This document shows, one piece after another, positions 8,598 to 17,825 of a DNA stretch of 64,000 bases (positions within the stretch are counted from its first letter, which is position 1; every line of letters starts with the position of its first letter). Where the stretch lies: assembly GCA_964627035.1 (NCBI GenBank), contig CAZVKN010000016.1, positions 8,092 to 72,091 of the forward strand, read 5' to 3'. Origin of the DNA: CAZVKN01 sp964627035 (GTDB lineage Bacteria > Electryoneota > AABM5-125-24 > Hatepunaeales > Hatepunaeaceae). The notes under the pieces were generated by a model. It made no database searches and was not told the origin of the DNA. It worked only from the letters and a program-made list of their open reading frames with translations. Both the position numbers and the translations under genes were made by a program.

Positions 8598-11500
8598 CTA
8601 TTTCATCAGCACAACTCTTTTTACGATCTGCGTGGTACCTGCTTCAAGCTTGATGAAGTACAAACCGTTGGAAAAACCATCAGCTCGCCATGCCACTTGG
8701 TGAAAACCGGTCTGCGATTGACCTTCATGCAGCGTCGCAACTGCTCTGCCGTTGACGTCGAACACAGCGATTCTGACCGCACCGGACTCAGGCAATCCGA
8801 ACGTAATCCGAACCTGATCGTTGAACGGGTTGGGGTAGGGGTTTGTTAGAGTGAAGTCTGTGGGTCGTAATTCAACGTCACCATCAACTGCATCCGGTTC
8901 ATCAACTTCCATTATAACAGGAAGGATGATATCATCCCCCCGACCATCATGTTCAATGATTAGCTCCCCTTCAAACTGTAAACCCACATCAACGTCTGAA
9001 GCATCTAAAGTTACCGTCAGTTCTACAAAATCATCATCGTCAATCTGTCCTAATTCAGGTTCACTTTGTAACCACCCGGAATATGGAGACAATTGCCAGA
9101 GATTCACCTGATCCGGTGCTTCATTTCGTCCATGCAACAATCCAATGAATACATAAGACATAGGATCATAATCTTTAGTTATGCACATGCCGCCTGCCCT
9201 TAAATCCTCATCAGTTTCAAGATCCGTTACAAGTGACCACTCACCTGTCTCAGGATTAACTTTGTTGATCTGCGTCTCAAATTCACCGTTACGACAAAAA
9301 CTATAAATAATTGCATCATCCGGATCATCCACAAACGTACCGAGACCGAGAATACGATTCCCCTGCACTGATTCGACTTCAGCTATAACATTACCTTCAA
9401 CAGTAATACCGAAAAGGTTCGATCCCGTGCCACACAACCAGAGGAATTCATTGACAGGATCCCAGGTTATTCCGTAAATCAGGTTAACAGGAGTTTCAAA
9501 CTGATCAAGCAACTCTCCGCCCGGTGTGAACACATATACATCAGAACCGTCACCACCGTAAAGTCTGCTGCCGTCCCAGGCAAGATCACGCATTCCCCAG
9601 CGGGAATCGTTAAATTGATCGAATGAATCGAGATACTCACCGTTTGCATCAAAAATGTGAACCTGTCCCCGTCCTTCTCCGTTGTTACCACCTGTCACAT
9701 AGATACTCTCGCCGTCAAACTCCACACCCTGCAACCGCCTGTCATCACACTGTTCCTGAGCATTTATATCTTCACGGAGATCCCATTCTTCCAGATCCCC
9801 GACTTGTGGAAACCTCTTGTCTATCGAATAGTTGAGAGGTGCGTTGCCGCTGTTAACAATGCTGATTGCAAACTGCTCAGACTCATTCTGTCGAACTTCG
9901 GCATCTATCCTCTCTGTCTCAATGTCACAGGTGGCGTAGAACAGCCTAATGTCAAGCGAGATCTCTTCATTCGGTTCGAGGCTGAACTCCTGTGAATGAT
10001 AGGTAGAGTAGTCTTCATCTTCAACAGTTATCGTGTAATTGCCAACCGGCATTCGATCAAACACATAGTCTCCATTGACATCAGTATCCCTACTCTGAGC
10101 CTGAACGTTTTGACCTTCTAATGTTACCGTTATGCCCTCTAATTCTTCGTCGGTTTCCGCATCTGTCACTGTTCCCTGAACCAGACCAAATCCTTCAACG
10201 ACATTGAAGTAAACAGGGACTTCCAATGGCATATAATCATCCACATCAGGGCGGAAGTGTATTAGGGTAGATTGTTCACCGAACTGATCATAATCATCGG
10301 GGAGGAACAGGAATATATCCATATCAACGGTATCGCCGGGTGCCATCTCCAGTTCATCGGGATCTGACCCTATCCAATCTTCAACCGGATCAATGAGTAT
10401 TGCTATTTCAGGAGCATCATCGTTTTCCGGATTGTAAGCGACAAACAGAAGAAGTTCTGCGTCAAGTCCGGGTGCAACCTGCCCGAAGTCTATTCGTTCG
10501 GGGATGAACTGCAATGGTAATGGATAGTGGGGGAAAACCAAACCTATGTCAGCCCTTGAGCCGTCAGGATCTTCCGGTGAATCTGGATCACCCGCATCTA
10601 TGCATGGAGAATCATCTGTCAAGTGGAAATCACCCTCGTCTGGATCAATAAATAAAGGATCTTCGTCCAGCATGCCATCACCAACCTCAATTTCTTCATT
10701 ATCGAAGTCCTCAATCAGACAATATTGTGCTTCCATTGAACAGCCTCCACCGGGCATCCACAGAATATCATTATTCCCCCAAATTATTGAATTCTTAATC
10801 TCTAAATGAGAGTCTTCGTACAGCGTAATTGCCGGACCGCGGCTGTTATCGAAAATGACATTACGATCAAAGTCCTCAATTCTGCTGCCAACACCAAGAT
10901 AAACCGGACCACCACTATTTCCGTAGATCAGATTATTATATACCCGTGCGGTAGATCCATGATGGAAGTATAGTACGGAACCCCAATGTCTATCGGTGGT
11001 CTCGTTAAAGCGAAGTATATTGCCTTCGATAAGTTGGTTTCCCCGAGAAACGATTATACCTGAGCCCCAATTACCCACGTTGTTTTCCACAAGGTTATTA
11101 AGAACAGGCATATCAGTTGACTCAAACCAGATAATGTCAGTAAAAGTTCTTGTATGGTGTGCATGATTGTTGCTAAATTCACCGGAACAATCATAGAAAC
11201 AAACCGCTCCGCCTTCACCGGTTCCACGACAATGACGGAAGATATTGTGTGACACAATCAGATCATCACAATCTTCCCCATACAATCCACCCCCTCGGGA
11301 ATCGGGATGGGGGTATCTGCCGACCTGTTCACTAAACTCAATAATGCAGTAGGATATCCGGCAGTTGTCATCGGCGTCTATCAAACGAATCGAACGCCAC
11401 CATTCATCCTCTTCCCTGCTTGAGAACAGGATCATATTCTCATCGTCACCAACGGCTGTTAACAAACCATTGACAATGAAAGTGTGAGTACCGTCAAACA

Positions 11501-11690
11501 ACACCTCAACTCCCGGCTCTATTATCAGTTCATCTCCACCATGTACACGAATATCATCCAATACAATGTATGGTGAGCCTTCAACTATCCATTCGCCCTC
11601 GACATCACCTTCAACTTCAGTCTGTGCGAAGGATTGACAGACTGAGAGTGTAACCAATGTTGTAATAAGGAAAAGTTTTTGATATGACAT
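8598..11690 (-). CDS. Secreted right-handed beta-helix protein with T9SS sorting domain
   Basis: 1030 residues. A signal peptide (about residues 1-22, ending SFAQ) is followed by a parallel beta-helix region (residues 40-390) with repeats such as NNHAHH, NNLVENN and NNLIYGNSGG. A glycine/aspartate-rich segment and a PDG-like element (DSPCIDAGDPD) come next, then an Ig-like segment and a carboxypeptidase-regulatory-like domain (VQGTVTDAETDEELEGI). After that is a beta-propeller-like region, and a C-terminal T9SS type A sorting domain starts at NPYPNPFN and ends KRVVLMK. The expected route is the Sec pathway, then T9SS, with cleavage and anchoring at the cell surface. Beta-helices often bind or cut polysaccharide, but no catalytic site is recognised. 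The PorU/PorV pair at 37-42 kb would handle it. Confidence 0.88.
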   Translation of the reverse strand: MSYQKLFLITTLVTLSVCQSFAQTEVEGDVEGEWIVEGSPYIVLDDIRVHGGDELIIEPGVEVLFDGTHTFIVNGLLTAVGDDENMILFSSREEDEWWRSIRLIDADDNCRISYCIIEFSEQVGRYPHPDSRGGGLYGEDCDDLIVSHNIFRHCRGTGEGGAVCFYDCSGEFSNNHAHHTRTFTDIIWFESTDMPVLNNLVENNVGNWGSGIIVSRGNQLIEGNILRFNETTDRHWGSVLYFHHGSTARVYNNLIYGNSGGPVYLGVGSRIEDFDRNVIFDNSRGPAITLYEDSHLEIKNSIIWGNNDILWMPGGGCSMEAQYCLIEDFDNEEIEVGDGMLDEDPLFIDPDEGDFHLTDDSPCIDAGDPDSPEDPDGSRADIGLVFPHYPLPLQFIPERIDFGQVAPGLDAELLLFVAYNPENDDAPEIAILIDPVEDWIGSDPDELEMAPGDTVDMDIFLFLPDDYDQFGEQSTLIHFRPDVDDYMPLEVPVYFNVVEGFGLVQGTVTDAETDEELEGITVTLEGQNVQAQSRDTDVNGDYVFDRMPVGNYTITVEDEDYSTYHSQEFSLEPNEEISLDIRLFYATCDIETERIDAEVRQNESEQFAISIVNSGNAPLNYSIDKRFPQVGDLEEWDLREDINAQEQCDDRRLQGVEFDGESIYVTGGNNGEGRGQVHIFDANGEYLDSFDQFNDSRWGMRDLAWDGSRLYGGDGSDVYVFTPGGELLDQFETPVNLIYGITWDPVNEFLWLCGTGSNLFGITVEGNVIAEVESVQGNRILGLGTFVDDPDDAIIYSFCRNGEFETQINKVNPETGEWSLVTDLETDEDLRAGGMCITKDYDPMSYVFIGLLHGRNEAPDQVNLWQLSPYSGWLQSEPELGQIDDDDFVELTVTLDASDVDVGLQFEGELIIEHDGRGDDIILPVIMEVDEPDAVDGDVELRPTDFTLTNPYPNPFNDQVRITFGLPESGAVRIAVFDVNGRAVATLHEGQSQTGFHQVAWRADGFSNGLYFIKLEAGTTQIVKRVVLMK

Positions 11691-11710
11691 GATTCGACAC
11701 CCGCTGCATG

Positions 11711-12298
11711 TTACTTAACTACCTTGATATTAAAATCTACTTCATAAAAACCACCGACCCATGCACACCAGATTCTCTCACATAAAAAAGGATGTGCATT
11801 TGCCAGACGGTTAATTATCCTGTTCATAGCGTTTAGCAATACCCGCTTAAAACCTGACTTACGCTCGATGACTTGGGGGGGCCACCACCGCAACTCAGCA
11901 CGAGTCACCTTCAAGTTGACTTCAGGCAAATAGTCAGGATGACCTGTTAAATCGTGCATGTCATGGTCGTAATGTTCAAAAGTGCGGGTACTGTATCTAT
12001 ATATATGAGTCAGATCGTCACTAAATGCAGGATTGGAAAAATGGGGTAAAATTAAACGAATGTCAGCATCAGGTTTACAAACACGGTAAAGCTCCTGAAG
12101 CAGTTTCAAATTGTCCGGAATATGTTCCAGAGCGTAGCTGGAATAAATTTCATCAAATGAATCATCTTTGAACGGCATGTTACGCGCATCTGCAAGTACA
12201 TCAATATCTTCGGCAGGTAGAATGTCGAGCCCGATATAACCATCTAATTTATGATAGGAGCATCCAAGATCTAAACGCACAGCATTTTTGTCACTCAT
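11711..12298 (-). CDS. SAM-dependent methyltransferase, class I (downstream copy)
   Basis: 195 residues. The SAM-binding motif I is VRLDLGCSYHKLDGYIGLDI. It is followed by the acidic strand (DVLADARNMPF) and the motif IYSSYALEHIPD of Methyltransf_11 proteins. The C-terminal third (INRLANAHPFLCERIWCAWV then GGFYEV) has no common-domain match that I recognise. It is nearly repeated in the neighbouring gene, so the two are a tandem duplication. They overlap by 8 bases. The substrate is unknown. Similar Methyltransf_11 proteins are common in glycan and lipopolysaccharide loci, but no glycosyltransferase is adjacent. Confidence 0.8.
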   Translation of the reverse strand: MSDKNAVRLDLGCSYHKLDGYIGLDILPAEDIDVLADARNMPFKDDSFDEIYSSYALEHIPDNLKLLQELYRVCKPDADIRLILPHFSNPAFSDDLTHIYRYSTRTFEHYDHDMHDLTGHPDYLPEVNLKVTRAELRWWPPQVIERKSGFKRVLLNAMNRIINRLANAHPFLCERIWCAWVGGFYEVDFNIKVVK

Positions 12299-12971
12299 CC
12301 TTTACCGGCTCCAACTCAAACGTAACCTCATAAAATCCACCTACCCAATAACACCACAGTCTTTCACACAGGAACTGATTCCAATTGGCAAGTCCACTGA
12401 TGATACGATTTAGAATACTTAATACCAATCTCTTCCAGCCTTTTTTCTCAATATAAATCCTCTTAGGCCAATATGTCAAGAGAACACGACCGGTCTTTAA
12501 ATTTACTTTTGGCAGATAAATTGGAAATCCGGCATTTCGAGCATGTTCCAAATCATAATACTCAAAACTACGAACACTGAATGGACGTAAATGCGTGACA
12601 TCTGCCCAATATGCATGGTTTGAGTAGTGTGGTACAATTATATTAATCCGACCACCTGACCGAACCACCCGATAAAGTTCGGAGATACATTGCAGAGGAT
12701 CTTGAACATGTTCAAGCGTGTGACGTGAATGAATCTCATCCACTGAAGAGGTCGCAAACGGTAATGCTTGTAGGTCGGCTACAACATCTACATCGGATCC
12801 ACGTTCAATGTCCACACCGATATGTCCTGGCAGTTTGTGATAGGAACATCCCAAATCAAGGATCATATTATTATGTAGCGAAATATGGTAATTTATAAAA
12901 CAGGTATCATTATGTTCTGAACAGCTACAGCAACTCGGTCTAAATTTACTCTTATCCAAGCTGTTTGTCAA
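12291..12971 (-). CDS. SAM-dependent methyltransferase, class I (upstream copy)
   Basis: 226 residues from a TTG at 12969-12971, or 191 from the ATG at 12864-12866. The shorter form begins MILDLGCSYHKLPGHIGVDI and lines up with its downstream paralogue. The 35-residue extension contains four cysteines, including CCSC, that the paralogue lacks. Neither start has a convincing Shine-Dalgarno sequence, so the start is unresolved. The protein has the same layout as its partner: SAM motif I, the EIHSRHTLEHVQDP segment, and the shared C-terminal block ending GGFYEV. The two probably act on related substrates. The gene follows the toxin gene after 47 bases. Confidence 0.78.
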   Translation of the reverse strand: MTNSLDKSKFRPSCCSCSEHNDTCFINYHISLHNNMILDLGCSYHKLPGHIGVDIERGSDVDVVADLQALPFATSSVDEIHSRHTLEHVQDPLQCISELYRVVRSGGRINIIVPHYSNHAYWADVTHLRPFSVRSFEYYDLEHARNAGFPIYLPKVNLKTGRVLLTYWPKRIYIEKKGWKRLVLSILNRIISGLANWNQFLCERLWCYWVGGFYEVTFELEPVKDE

Positions 12972-13018
12972 TAGAGATTCACCCGCTAACCAATATAGAC
13001 GGGGCTTAAATAATAGCG

Positions 13019-13288
13019 TTAAGGATTCACAATCGTTTCATCATGTCCACCGACACGACGTAGGAATATAGTATCACCCTTGATGCGAAAAGTTATCCGC
13101 AGCGATCTGGATACACGCATACGGTAAATACCTCGCTGACCGGCATCGCCCTTCATTTTCTTAAGGCGTAATGATGGATGACGTAAGTCTTTGCGCAACA
13201 GTTGAATCTTAGCCTTGGTTTGTTTCGTTTCCTGTGGTGTCAGCCTTTTCAAATCACGTCTGAAAGTGTTGTCAAACCGTAGAATCAT
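13019..13288 (-). CDS. RelE/ParE-superfamily toxin
   Basis: 89 residues. The pattern is typical of RelE/YafQ mRNA interferases: an N-terminal strand and helix (FDNTFRRDLKRLT), a basic middle with LRLKKMKG, then IYRMRVSRSLRITFRI and a C-terminal RRVGGHDETI. The last segment, with Arg and His near the end, matches the catalytic side of the fold. Such toxins cut mRNA in the ribosome. It overlaps the AbrB-type antitoxin gene by 4 bases. Antitoxin-first order and overlap are usual for type II pairs. Confidence 0.85.
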   Translation of the reverse strand: MILRFDNTFRRDLKRLTPQETKQTKAKIQLLRKDLRHPSLRLKKMKGDAGQRGIYRMRVSRSLRITFRIKGDTIFLRRVGGHDETIVNP

Positions 13289-13722
13289 GACTCATGAAGA
13301 CTCGCAAAGTAGTTGTCAATGTCCTCTGCAGTTTCAAGTGGTTCAGACACTCTACCTTCAGCTTCATCACGCGTCGCCTCCCGTTCTCCTTCCTGCCACT
13401 CTTCAGTGTACCACCACCATTCGTCAGCATCAATCAAACCCACTTTGACACCGACTCTAATTTCATCTTTGGTCAAACCGACAGAATTAACGTGATCTGA
13501 GCCGATCTTCTCAAGTTTATCCTGTACAATTTGAAGTAATTGTTGTTCCTGTCTGGATAATTTGGCAACGGCGGGCTTACTTATCACCTGCTGCGGGGTC
13601 ATTACTATTCGACCGCCTTGACAAACCACCTCTAATGAGTCACCAACCTGGCACTCAAATTGGCGTCGCACCTCTTTAGGGATGGTTACTTGGTATCTAT
13701 CCTTTACTTTTGCGGTAGCCAT
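13285..13722 (-). CDS. AbrB/MazE-family antitoxin
   Basis: 145 residues from the ATG at 13720-13722, which has GGAG seven bases upstream. An upstream in-frame ATG at 13758 would add 12 residues without a Shine-Dalgarno sequence. Residues 1-45 form a swapped-hairpin AbrB DNA-binding domain (VKDRYQVTIPKEVRR, then GDSLEVV). The C-terminal 100 residues are longer than usual. They hold a helical segment (LSRQEQQLLQIVQDKLEKI) and an acidic, Trp-rich tail ending in EDIDNYFASLHES, the likely toxin-binding part. Type II antitoxins of this kind normally repress their own promoter; the mapped promoter is 43 bases upstream. Confidence 0.82.
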   Translation of the reverse strand: MATAKVKDRYQVTIPKEVRRQFECQVGDSLEVVCQGGRIVMTPQQVISKPAVAKLSRQEQQLLQIVQDKLEKIGSDHVNSVGLTKDEIRVGVKVGLIDADEWWWYTEEWQEGEREATRDEAEGRVSEPLETAEDIDNYFASLHES

Positions 13723-13764
13723 TGTGTTCTCCATAATGTGTGAAAGTTTGAATTTCATACATTA

Positions 13765-13793
13765 AATATAGCAATCTTAAGAAAAGATGTCAA
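13765..13793 (-). promoter_or_regulatory. Sigma-70-type promoter of the toxin-antitoxin pair
   Basis: On the minus strand TTGACA (13788-13793) and TATATT (13765-13770) are separated by exactly 17 bases. The hexamers match the consensus closely. It is 43 bases before the antitoxin start chosen here. The spacer contains CTTAAG, a 6-bp palindrome. Confidence 0.75.
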
Positions 13794-13857
13794 GCTATCT
13801 CATCGCCTGTTTCAGATCACCTTAGAGGTTCAAGCGGGTAAGTGATAGCGGTTGCGG

Positions 13858-13893
13858 AAGAAAATAACGGCGGTCACCGCAATGACCGCCGTT
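13858..13893 (-). terminator. Rho-independent terminator of the 934-residue cargo gene
   Basis: On the minus strand AACGGCGGTCA and TGACCGCCGTT form a perfect 11-bp stem with loop TTGCGG (13866-13893), followed by ATTTTCTT. It starts 11 bases past the stop codon. Confidence 0.9.
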
Positions 13894-13903
13894 ATACAGT
13901 AAC

Positions 13904-16708
13904 TCACCTTACCAAAACCAGCTTACTCGTCGCACTGAACACACCTGCTTCCAGTCTGTACATATACACACCGGTCGCCAGATCAGCGGCGTTAAACTGC
14001 AGCGTGTGATGTCCCGCTTCAAAGCTTTCCGATGCGACTGTCGCTACCAAACGACCGCTCACGTCGTGCACCGTCAGCGAAATATCCTGTGCACTCGGCA
14101 GCGCAAACGGAATCGTTGTGGTCGGATTGAACGGGTTCGGGTAAGCCTCACCGAGTGAATACTCAGTCGGTATGACCCCACTCTCGTTGACCCCGGCACC
14201 GGGAGTGTGAGCCGTGCAGTGTATCACCGGAGGTTCCTGATCGCTGGTCTCTATGATAATGTCACCTTCAAAGAAACCTTCATCAGGTGCACGGAATACA
14301 ACTGCCATGTCAACCGCTTCACCGACTCTGAGTGTTGTCGGAGGTTGGAAGTTCAGGCTTGTCACAAATAGGCGATTCTCCGACGTAACATCAGTGATCG
14401 TGACCTCATCCGTGCCACCGTTGAAAAATGCGACCTTTTTAGAGATACGGTCACGAACCTCAACCTCACCGTATTCAAGCTCCTCATGACTGGCAATGAG
14501 GTTGACATCATCTATCTCACCATCTGACGGCATCAGCACAGCGCGAAGCATGTAGTTGGTCCTGTCCTGCTCTTCAAGCGATCCACCGTCATAGATGAAG
14601 TGATGACCTGCTCCCCAATTGCGATTAACAGGCATGTTGTCACCGATAATCTGCGGTGAGCCGTCGTCGGATGAAATCTCGAACCAAACCCAGAAGTCAC
14701 CTGACAACCCGGTCAGCTCATCCACATCGGTCAGATCAATGACGTGTAATGACGGGAGAAGGTTCTCCTGTGCAATCGTCAGATCTGCTGAGTAGATGTC
14801 ATCACCCGGAACACCACCATCATCCGCAATAATGTGCAGCGTGGTCTCTGCGTCAATATTCTCCTCAGTACCGTTCCACTGGACATGGAGAGCCTTGATG
14901 TCGTACTCAATAGGATTATCGTCGTCATCTATCAAGCCGTCCTCTTCAGGAGTGAACCAGACTGCAGCGCCACTTCCTCGATCAATATCAAACCTGAACT
15001 GCGTAGTGCGCTGGTCGTAGCCCATCAGCCAGATGTTCGGCGGATAGATGAGCAGATCCTCGATCCCCATTGTGTCGTTTTCGGTGAAGTCATCACCGGC
15101 TGCGGTTGTATAAGTTATGAGATCCAGGAATCCGGCATAGGGAATTCTTGAAAGTGTGAACCCATATACCCGCGAAGTATCGGCGTCTATACCGTCCCAG
15201 GGAACAATGGGATTAGGTCGTTCTTCTTCGAACTGGTAATACTTTCTGATCTGCCCCAAATTAGCCAGTCCGTAATTGCGAACGCTTATCTTGCTGCGAG
15301 TTTCGAAATCAATAGCGGTCGGGAACGGTATGTCCATCCACTCCACTCCTGCATCATGTTCACGACGTGATGACATCAGTATCTCCACATCGTCAATCCA
15401 CAGTCCTGTGCCCTGGTCTCCATCCATGACATCATCTGTGATCATCTTCCAGCGCAACTGGATGGTTTCACCGCCGAATTGAGTCAGATTCAATTTGCGA
15501 CGCCATTCAGGCATATCATCGCGGAACCACAAATCGGGAATGTAATGAGTCCATTGATCCAGCGGTAGATGGTCTTCGGCACCGTAATCGTAGATGACGT
15601 CCTGCCAGCGAATACCATCTGTTGTGATCTGAACCTGAAAATAGTCGTCCAGAGTGTTGTCTTCACCCGGATTGGCGTTAGCTCTTCGTGTGTCCGGTCT
15701 GACCCAAAACTCAAACCAGATGTACCAATCCTCCGGCAGGTCAATTTCAGGAGAGACAAGTGCGTTTTGCAGGTCTTCTTCAATCGGGCAGTGTGCGCTG
15801 AAGTCTCCACCACGGTGAGCGTCTTCGTCACTGATTTCCCAATGATCTCCTGAAATATCGCCGGAATCGAAGTCGAACTCATCCTCATCTCCTTCACCAT
15901 CCGCATTGTTGGTCAGAATAACAGAACGTCCGCCTGTAATGACGATGTCATCCACCAATAATCCATAAGCTTCCCCATCAGGATCTCCTTCTGGGTTACC
16001 CGTGTGCCAAGCAGGATCACTGCAAAATGCCCAGCGGATCATAACAGATTCCTGACCGCCGAAATCGCTCAGATCAAAATCAGCATCGAGCCACTCCTCA
16101 GATGAACCTGTCCAACCCGGAATGTCGGGACCCATGCCCCACTCTTCACCGAAGCTGTACAAGCTGCTGCTGGTGTACTCAGGTTCATCCGGCATGAGCA
16201 CTTCCCACTCATCACCGCCGTCCGTCGAGATCCACACGTTGGAGCCGTCCCAACCGTCATACGGATCCTGAGCACCTTGCGGCGGCTCGACAGCCCAGTA
16301 GATTTTGAATTGCAAGCCACACGGTTCACCTTCAAAATCAGCCAGACTGAATTCAGGGGTGATCATATACTGAAGCCAGTGATCGTCGTAACCACCCAAG
16401 TCTTCATCAGCACACCACCAACTGTTTCCTTCAAAGGCGTGCGTTTCAGTAACGTGCCACATCGTGCCCGGATCGGTCAGGTCAACATGATCCCAGCCGT
16501 TCCAACCGTCTTCAAATCCGTATTCATAGAGTACTGAGTCCTCATCAGACTCATCGCGTCCCGGCTCCATAGGCAGCACGACTACCGATCCGGGTGTAAT
16601 TGCTGATGCATCCGTCTGCCCGGCTATCGTGAGTGACGCCGTACCGACGACAAACAGTGCAAGCAGTAAGATTGCAGATTGCGAGAAACAACGTTTGTAC
16701 AACACCAT
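13904..16708 (-). CDS. Secreted multidomain protein with T9SS sorting domain
   Basis: 934 residues. The ATG has GGGAGG upstream and encodes a signal peptide (residues 1-30). The body has two copies of a jelly-roll-like module of the choice-of-anchor J / MAM-like kind: YEYGFEDGWNGW with WISTDGGDEWEVL, then WVRPDTRR with VQITTDGIRWQDV. A CARDB-like segment follows (SVRNYGLANLGQI), then an ASPM-SPD-2-Hydin-like segment (FFNGGTDEVTITDV). It ends in a T9SS type A domain (EAYPNPFNPTTTI, LVATV, GVYMYRLEAG, KLVLVR). No protease motif is present, although this module mix is common in FCB immune-inhibitor-A-like peptidases. The protein is very acidic. It may be a surface adhesin or binding protein. Confidence 0.85.
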   Translation of the reverse strand: MVLYKRCFSQSAILLLALFVVGTASLTIAGQTDASAITPGSVVVLPMEPGRDESDEDSVLYEYGFEDGWNGWDHVDLTDPGTMWHVTETHAFEGNSWWCADEDLGGYDDHWLQYMITPEFSLADFEGEPCGLQFKIYWAVEPPQGAQDPYDGWDGSNVWISTDGGDEWEVLMPDEPEYTSSSLYSFGEEWGMGPDIPGWTGSSEEWLDADFDLSDFGGQESVMIRWAFCSDPAWHTGNPEGDPDGEAYGLLVDDIVITGGRSVILTNNADGEGDEDEFDFDSGDISGDHWEISDEDAHRGGDFSAHCPIEEDLQNALVSPEIDLPEDWYIWFEFWVRPDTRRANANPGEDNTLDDYFQVQITTDGIRWQDVIYDYGAEDHLPLDQWTHYIPDLWFRDDMPEWRRKLNLTQFGGETIQLRWKMITDDVMDGDQGTGLWIDDVEILMSSRREHDAGVEWMDIPFPTAIDFETRSKISVRNYGLANLGQIRKYYQFEEERPNPIVPWDGIDADTSRVYGFTLSRIPYAGFLDLITYTTAAGDDFTENDTMGIEDLLIYPPNIWLMGYDQRTTQFRFDIDRGSGAAVWFTPEEDGLIDDDDNPIEYDIKALHVQWNGTEENIDAETTLHIIADDGGVPGDDIYSADLTIAQENLLPSLHVIDLTDVDELTGLSGDFWVWFEISSDDGSPQIIGDNMPVNRNWGAGHHFIYDGGSLEEQDRTNYMLRAVLMPSDGEIDDVNLIASHEELEYGEVEVRDRISKKVAFFNGGTDEVTITDVTSENRLFVTSLNFQPPTTLRVGEAVDMAVVFRAPDEGFFEGDIIIETSDQEPPVIHCTAHTPGAGVNESGVIPTEYSLGEAYPNPFNPTTTIPFALPSAQDISLTVHDVSGRLVATVASESFEAGHHTLQFNAADLATGVYMYRLEAGVFSATSKLVLVR

Positions 16709-17110
16709 CGCTTTAACCTCCCAAAGTTAAATCTGTCAGTGGAATACTTTTCCACTGTTGTTAGAAATATATTGCTACAAATAACTTGCTTTTAATGCTA
16801 ACAATGCTATAACAACATCGTAACATAGTATAATTGAATCTTAAAATGAACTAATTTAAGTAGTGATAGCGCAACTGTCATTCTGAACTCGATCCAGAAT
16901 CCAGTTGTTTTCATGCTAATTTTCTGGATTCCGGATCAGGTCTGGAATGACAAAGACGTAACGTTCAGAATGATAAATTCACACTTATATAACTACAAAG
17001 GTTATACGAGTTCATTTTGAATTGAATACAGATTAATAATTTAACTCCAAGAGAGTCTGGTGTCAAGCTGTAAAATAGAAACATATCTGCTTTGATAGCG
17101 ATGCAGAGTG
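16709..17110. other. Intergenic stretch between divergent genes
   Basis: I see no gene here. It is AT-rich and holds one dispersed repeat at 16876-16952. Transcription start regions of both divergent genes must lie here or just downstream. Only the rightward promoter at 17111 is clear. Confidence 0.6.
16876..16952. repeat. Dispersed TGTCATTC...GAATGACA repeat
   Basis: The unit starts TGTCATTCTGAACTCGATCC and ends TCTGGAATGACA. The ends are inverted repeats, with inner palindromes GATCCAGAATC and TGGATTCCGGATCA. The same family occurs at 29213-29415, where it is interrupted by a mobile element, and at 36765-36840. Repeats of this text are widespread in many bacterial genomes. Confidence 0.65.
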
Positions 17111-17139
17111 TTGACATCTTGGTTCTCTTGTTATATCTT
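17111..17139 (+). promoter_or_regulatory. Sigma-70-type promoter of the 141-residue protein
   Basis: TTGACA (17111-17116), a 17-base spacer and TATCTT (17134-17139) lie 40 bases before the start codon. The same -10 hexamer and spacer length occur before the moaA leader at 25275. Confidence 0.65.
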
Positions 17140-17179
17140 ATGCTAATAGATTTAATTAAGCATCATATTGAGGTAACAG

Positions 17180-17605
17180 ATGCGAGGATTTGAACTCAAA
17201 TATATGAGCCCCGAAGTGGCAGATAGCATCAGCAATATGTTAGAAGAATTCGCCACACCGGAGAATAAGCTCACACCAGATAAACTGCTGGAAAAGATTA
17301 TTCAGCAGCTTCCGATAGATAAGATGGACCGTACTACAATTCGTGAGCGGGTTGAAGGTCTTTATTTTGCATCTGAACTGTTGTGGAACAAGCTGCTCGA
17401 TTCCAAGAAGTTTAGTAGAGAAGAAGCAGTGAAGAAAGCCAAGCTGAAGCCGCTGAGCTTTTACCATTATCAAACCGGTTCGCGCGAGCCTTCCGGAAAT
17501 GTTATGACTCGTGATGACTATTATAACGATCCAGCAACAGCAATGGCGAAGTTAAAAGACGACATCGTTGGTCTGGCTTTGGTTGTTCCTGAAATTGTGG
17601 ACTGA
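17180..17605 (+). CDS. Uncharacterised 141-residue cytoplasmic protein
   Basis: The ATG is preceded by GAGGTAA and a good promoter, so the gene is likely real. I recognise no family. The protein is soluble and mostly helical. It has a Lys/Glu-rich middle (WNKLLDSKKFSREEAVKKAK), an aromatic YHYQTGSREPSG segment and a DDYYNDP turn, then an acidic C-terminus. There is no signal peptide, membrane segment or cysteine. It lies 220 bases before the sigma factor gene with a terminator-like hairpin between, so it is probably a separate unit. Confidence 0.7.
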   Translation: MRGFELKYMSPEVADSISNMLEEFATPENKLTPDKLLEKIIQQLPIDKMDRTTIRERVEGLYFASELLWNKLLDSKKFSREEAVKKAKLKPLSFYHYQTGSREPSGNVMTRDDYYNDPATAMAKLKDDIVGLALVVPEIVD

Positions 17606-17740
17606 CACACCATATTTGTCCTTAATATCAGGGTAAATGGCTCATCGAAGATTTATCGCGATGAAATTACGAAAGAGAGGCTCAACAATTGAGTTAAATC
17701 TTCGTAACCCTTATAGGACGGTTCTACTAAAATTTGCAAA

Positions 17741-17770
17741 GCGGTATTCTCAATGAGGATGCCGCATTTT
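17741..17770 (+). terminator. Probable terminator upstream of rpoD
   Basis: GCGGTATTCTC and GAGGATGCCGC pair over 11 bases, with two G-U pairs and loop AAT, followed by ATTTT. It is 135 bases past the stop of the preceding gene and 55 before rpoD. Confidence 0.55.
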
Positions 17771-17825
17771 GTCGCTCATTAATTACCATCCCAATCTATA
17801 ACACAGATATTAATATCGGACGGTT

